Positions 5,149 to 7,632 of a stretch of DNA of 7,632 nt are shown piece by piece. The position numbers were made by a program, and so were the translations under genes. This DNA comes from DASZVN01 sp035547055. GTDB lineage: Bacteria; Pseudomonadota; Alphaproteobacteria; Rhizobiales; Methylopilaceae. The first letter of the stretch is position 1, and each line of letters starts with the position of its first letter. The notes under the pieces were generated by a model. The model saw nothing but the letters and a program-made list of their open reading frames with translations, was not told the origin of the DNA and did no database searches. The stretch spans positions 1-7,632 of the forward strand of contig DASZVN010000018.1 in NCBI GenBank assembly GCA_035547055.1, in the 5' to 3' direction.

Positions 5149-6759
5149 GTGAGTCCGGGTGCGTCAGCATCGGCAGAGGGTGATCGGGCCGAGGCGGAGC
5201 GGCGGCACGAGCGCGAGCTTCTCGAGGGGGTGGTCGACCGCGTTCCGGCGATGATCGCGGTCTACGGCGCCGACCAGACCATCCTGCGCGTCAACGCCGC
5301 CTTCGAGGCGGTGCTGGGCTGGTCCTCCGCCGAGGCGAGGGGGCGCTCGCTGATGGAGGAATGCCTGCCCGATGCGGCGCTCCGCGCCGAGGTCGCGGCC
5401 TTCATGGAAAGCGGAGGCGGCGGCTGGATGGACATGCCGATGCGGACCCGCGACGGCCGCATCGTCGAGACCACGTGGGCCAATGTCCGCCTCTCCGACG
5501 GCGCCCAGGTCGGCATCGGCCTCGACATCACCGGGCGCAAGCACGCCGAGGACCGGCTTCGGCGCCAGACCCGGCGCCTCGGCGCGCTCTACCGCCTCGC
5601 GCGGAGCGTCGCGAGCGATCTCGACCTCGAACGCATCGTCCAGGTGGTGACCGACAGCGCGACGGAGCTCAGCGGCGCCCAGTTCGGCGCCTTTTTCTAC
5701 AACGTGACCGACGAGCGCGGCGAATACTATACGCTCTACACGCTCTCCGGTGCGCCGCGCGAGGCGTTCGCCAATTTCGGCCTGCCGCGCAATTCCGCGG
5801 TGTTCGAGCCGACCTTCCGCGGCAGCGGGATCATCCGCGCCGACGACATCCGCCAGGACCCCCGCTACGGCAAGAGCCCGCCGCATTACGGCATGCCCCC
5901 GGGGCATTTGCCGGTCGTCAGCTATCTCGCGGTGCCGGTGGTGTCGCGCTCGGGCGCGGTCCACGGCGGCCTCTTCTTCGGCCACGAGCAGCCCGGGATC
6001 TTCACCGCCGAGGCGGAGGAGATCGTCGCCGCGATCGCCGCCCAGGCCGCGGTCGCGCTCGACAATGCCGGCCTCCTCAAGGACGCCCAGCGCGAGGTCG
6101 AGCGGCGGCGCGAGGCCGAGCAGCGCCAGCAGCTCCTGCTGCGCGAGATGGACCACCGCATCAAGAACCTGTTCGCCCTCGCGGGGAGCGTGGTCAGCCT
6201 CAGCGCACGCACGGCGAATTCGCCGCAGGAGCTGGCCGAGGCGGTGCATGCGCGGCTCGGCGCCCTTGCCCGGTCGCAGGCACTGACCCGCGCCCAGGCC
6301 CCCGCGGCCGCCGGCGCGCCCGAGACCGCCACCACGATGCATGCGCTGATCGCGACCATCCTGTCGCCCTATGCCGCGGCGGACGCCGGGACGCCGCGCA
6401 CCACGGTCGAAGGCGCCGACATCGCGATTGGCGGCCCCGCGGTGACGGCCTTCGCGCTCCTCCTCCAGGAGTTCGCGACCAACGCGGCGAAATACGGCGC
6501 GCTCTCGGTACCGGACGGCCGCGTCGCGGTCGCCTGCGACGAGGCCGGCGACCGCTTCCGGCTACGCTGGACCGAGCGCGGCGGGCCGCCGGTCGCCCCG
6601 CCCGCGGAGGAGGACGGCTTCGGCACCTTCCTCGCCCGCGCGACGGTCGAGGGCCAGCTCGGCGGCACGATCGCGCGCGACTGGCGCCCGGAGGGGCTGG
6701 TCATCCGCCTCGACGTGGCGCGCGACCGCCTGCTGCCGCCGGCGGGCCCGGCGGACTGA
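5149..6759 (+). CDS. Soluble PAS-GAF sensor histidine kinase, HWE type
   Basis: This 536-residue kinase has no signal peptide or membrane span, so it should sense a cytoplasmic cue. Domains in order are a short coiled N-terminus (about 10-30), a PAS domain (about 27-130, ending GLDITGRKHAEDRL), a GAF domain (about 157-308), a coiled linker (about 310-330) and an HWE-type kinase core. The phosphoacceptor is H336 in LREMDHRIKNLFAL. The N-box is LLQEFATNAAKYGALS (438-453) with N445. The family WxE is W474-T-E476 (RWTERGGPP). The ATP-lid motif is DGFGT (489-493). Most HWE kinases have His-Glu in the N-box, but here it is Q440-E441, which is unusual. The PAS lacks the LOV cysteine motif, so blue-light sensing by flavin is unlikely. 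The start is GTG with AAAGG 6 bases upstream. No response regulator gene is adjacent, so it is an orphan kinase here. Its partner and signal are unknown. Confidence 0.93.
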   Translation: MSPGASASAEGDRAEAERRHERELLEGVVDRVPAMIAVYGADQTILRVNAAFEAVLGWSSAEARGRSLMEECLPDAALRAEVAAFMESGGGGWMDMPMRTRDGRIVETTWANVRLSDGAQVGIGLDITGRKHAEDRLRRQTRRLGALYRLARSVASDLDLERIVQVVTDSATELSGAQFGAFFYNVTDERGEYYTLYTLSGAPREAFANFGLPRNSAVFEPTFRGSGIIRADDIRQDPRYGKSPPHYGMPPGHLPVVSYLAVPVVSRSGAVHGGLFFGHEQPGIFTAEAEEIVAAIAAQAAVALDNAGLLKDAQREVERRREAEQRQQLLLREMDHRIKNLFALAGSVVSLSARTANSPQELAEAVHARLGALARSQALTRAQAPAAAGAPETATTMHALIATILSPYAAADAGTPRTTVEGADIAIGGPAVTAFALLLQEFATNAAKYGALSVPDGRVAVACDEAGDRFRLRWTERGGPPVAPPAEEDGFGTFLARATVEGQLGGTIARDWRPEGLVIRLDVARDRLLPPAGPAD

Positions 6760-6773
6760 GGCCGACGGCGCCG

Positions 6774-7040
6774 CTGGCGCTCCGCGCCACGCTCGAGGCG
6801 AAGATCGCCGCCGGCCGCTACCCGGTGAGGGCCCGCTTCCGCGTCAGCCGCCACCCCGTGCGCGAGGCGCCGAGGGCGATGCAGAGGGCCGGGATGCCGG
6901 TGCGGCTGCGCGGCTCGGGCACGGTGGTCGCGGCGCCGGCTTCCGTGCCCCTTGCGGCAGCGGGGGCGCCGCCCGACGACGAGGTCGGCACGCGGGGGAG
7001 GGTTGTGGTTGCCCTGCCGCGGCGCGGGACCTATGTAGGC
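6774..7040 (+). pseudogene. Remnant of a GntR-family transcriptional regulator (DNA-binding domain)
   Basis: The stretch 6774-6929 translates to a degraded GntR winged-helix domain. LRATLEAKIAAGRYPV resembles the first helix, RVSRHPVREAPRAMQRAGM the recognition helices, and RGSGTVV the wing. An intact protein would have about 10-14 further residues (typically a PTEAEL-like segment) between GRYPV and ARFRVSR, so an in-frame deletion is inferred. The recognition region has two prolines where intact members usually have Thr and Leu. No start codon with a ribosome-binding site precedes it, and no effector domain follows. In the same frame, VVVALPRRGTYVG (7002-7040) looks like a second GntR wing. 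The remnant begins 14 bases after the kinase stop and fills most of the 337-base gap before sodB. Family identity rests on motif recognition only. Confidence 0.5.
7009..7037 (+). promoter_or_regulatory. Possible sodB promoter
   Basis: TTGCCC (7009-7014), a 17-base spacer and TATGTA (7032-7037) form a plausible sigma-70-like pair, with transcription starting near 7044 and a leader of about 50 bases. The -35 matches at four positions and the -10 at three. The site lies inside the GntR remnant. Confidence 0.35.
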
Positions 7041-7084
7041 CTCGCCAGTCCGCTCCGGCCAATCGCACCGGGCCCGGTCTCATT

Positions 7085-7090
7085 GGGAGG
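7085..7090 (+). promoter_or_regulatory. Ribosome-binding site of sodB
   Basis: GGGAGG lies 6 bases before the ATG at 7097 and supports that start. Confidence 0.75.
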
Positions 7091-7096
7091 TCGTCG

Positions 7097-7632
7097 ATGT
7101 CCTTTACGCTGCCCGCTCTTCCCTACCCCTACGACGCGCTCGAGCCGTACATGTCGCGGGAGACGCTGGAATACCACCACGACAAGCACCACAACGCCTA
7201 CGTGACGACCGGCAACAACCTGCTCAAGGGTTCGGGCCTCGAGGACAAGTCGCTGGAGGACGTGGTCAAGGGCGCCTTCGGCAAGAACGCCGGGCTCTTC
7301 AACAACGCCGCCCAGCATTACAACCACACCCATTTCTGGAACTGGATGAAGAAGGGCGGCGGCGGCCAGCCCCCCGAGAAGATCCTGAAGAAGATCAACG
7401 AGGATCTCGGCGGCTACGACAAGTTCAAGGAGGACTTCGTCCAGGCCGGGACCACCCAGTTCGGCTCGGGCTGGTGCTGGCTCGCGTGGCAGAACGGCAA
7501 GCTCGCCATCACCAAGACGGCGAACGGCGAGAACCCGCTGGTCCACGGCGGCACGCCGATCCTCGGCTGCGACGTGTGGGAGCACTCCTACTACATCGAC
7601 TACCGCAACCGCCGGCCCGACTACCTCAAGGC
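7097..7632 (+). CDS. sodB: Superoxide dismutase, Fe-type (C-terminus cut by right edge)
   Basis: This enzyme converts superoxide to oxygen and hydrogen peroxide. It has no signal peptide, so it is cytoplasmic. The first 178 residues are present and about 20 are missing at the end. The four metal ligands are H27 (LEYHHDKHH), H77 (YNHTHFW), D159 and H163 (DVWEHSYY). The gateway tyrosine is Y35. The outer-sphere glutamine is Q73 in FNNAAQHYNH, the position used by Fe enzymes. Mn enzymes usually have Gly there and supply Gln from the later strand, where this protein has GTPILGCD. The N-terminus MSFTLPALPYPYDALEPYMS is the standard Fe-SOD start. Some alphaproteobacterial enzymes of this type work with either metal, so Fe preference is likely but not certain. 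The nearest upstream gene is the kinase, across the GntR remnant, so sodB probably has its own promoter. Confidence 0.96.
   Translation, partial: MSFTLPALPYPYDALEPYMSRETLEYHHDKHHNAYVTTGNNLLKGSGLEDKSLEDVVKGAFGKNAGLFNNAAQHYNHTHFWNWMKKGGGGQPPEKILKKINEDLGGYDKFKEDFVQAGTTQFGSGWCWLAWQNGKLAITKTANGENPLVHGGTPILGCDVWEHSYYIDYRNRRPDYLK

Noticed and set aside
5361..7205. A 614-codon plus-strand open frame overlapping the kinase and sodB
   Set aside because: Its first part is an out-of-frame shadow of the kinase and its end overlaps sodB out of frame. Only the stretch at 6774-7040 has a family resemblance, and I report that as a remnant.
7031..7585. Open frame antisense to sodB
   Set aside because: The sodB frame on the plus strand has all metal ligands and a good ribosome-binding site. 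The antisense translation shows no recognisable family.
1..7632. tRNA genes, CRISPR arrays, insertion sequences, phage or defence genes
   Set aside because: No cloverleaf sequence, regular direct-repeat array, transposase or integrase motif, or defence-type protein was seen on either strand.

Overview
This is a very GC-rich window with the look of an alphaproteobacterial chromosome, probably Hyphomicrobiales. The reasons are the codon bias, an HWE-type histidine kinase, an alphaproteobacterial style of CysK and Fe-type SodB, and dispersed palindromic repeats of a kind common between genes in that group. No tRNA, rRNA, CRISPR array, transposase or phage gene is visible. This is mostly housekeeping sequence, and I found no convincing new multi-gene system. 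The unusual material lies between the genes.

Layout. A minus-strand gene of unknown function runs off the left edge. Its product has one membrane segment followed by an Ala/Pro-rich stretch. Divergent from it are yidD (538-843) and, 75 bases on, thrS (919-2877), both on the plus strand. The thrS end converges on a dienelactone hydrolase family gene (3054-3767, minus). The 176 bases between them are packed with inverted repeats. Upstream of the hydrolase, also on the minus strand, is a cysK-type cysteine synthase gene (3907-4944). A 204-base region separates cysK from a divergent soluble PAS-GAF-HWE histidine kinase gene (5149-6759, plus). Between the kinase and a Fe-type superoxide dismutase gene (7097 to the right edge, plus) lies the decayed remnant of a GntR-family regulator.

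Three copies of one 35-base palindromic repeat flank the hydrolase gene. Two of them lie 15-18 bases downstream of the minus-strand stop codons of the hydrolase and cysK genes. The third lies just upstream of the hydrolase start, inverted relative to the other two. Two copies differ by a paired G-C to C-G exchange that keeps the stem, which suggests the folded form matters.

The genes do not form one pathway. YidD (membrane protein insertion) and ThrRS (translation) may share a transcript. CysK and SodB are basic metabolism and oxidative-stress defence. The hydrolase substrate and the signal and partner of the kinase cannot be told from this window.
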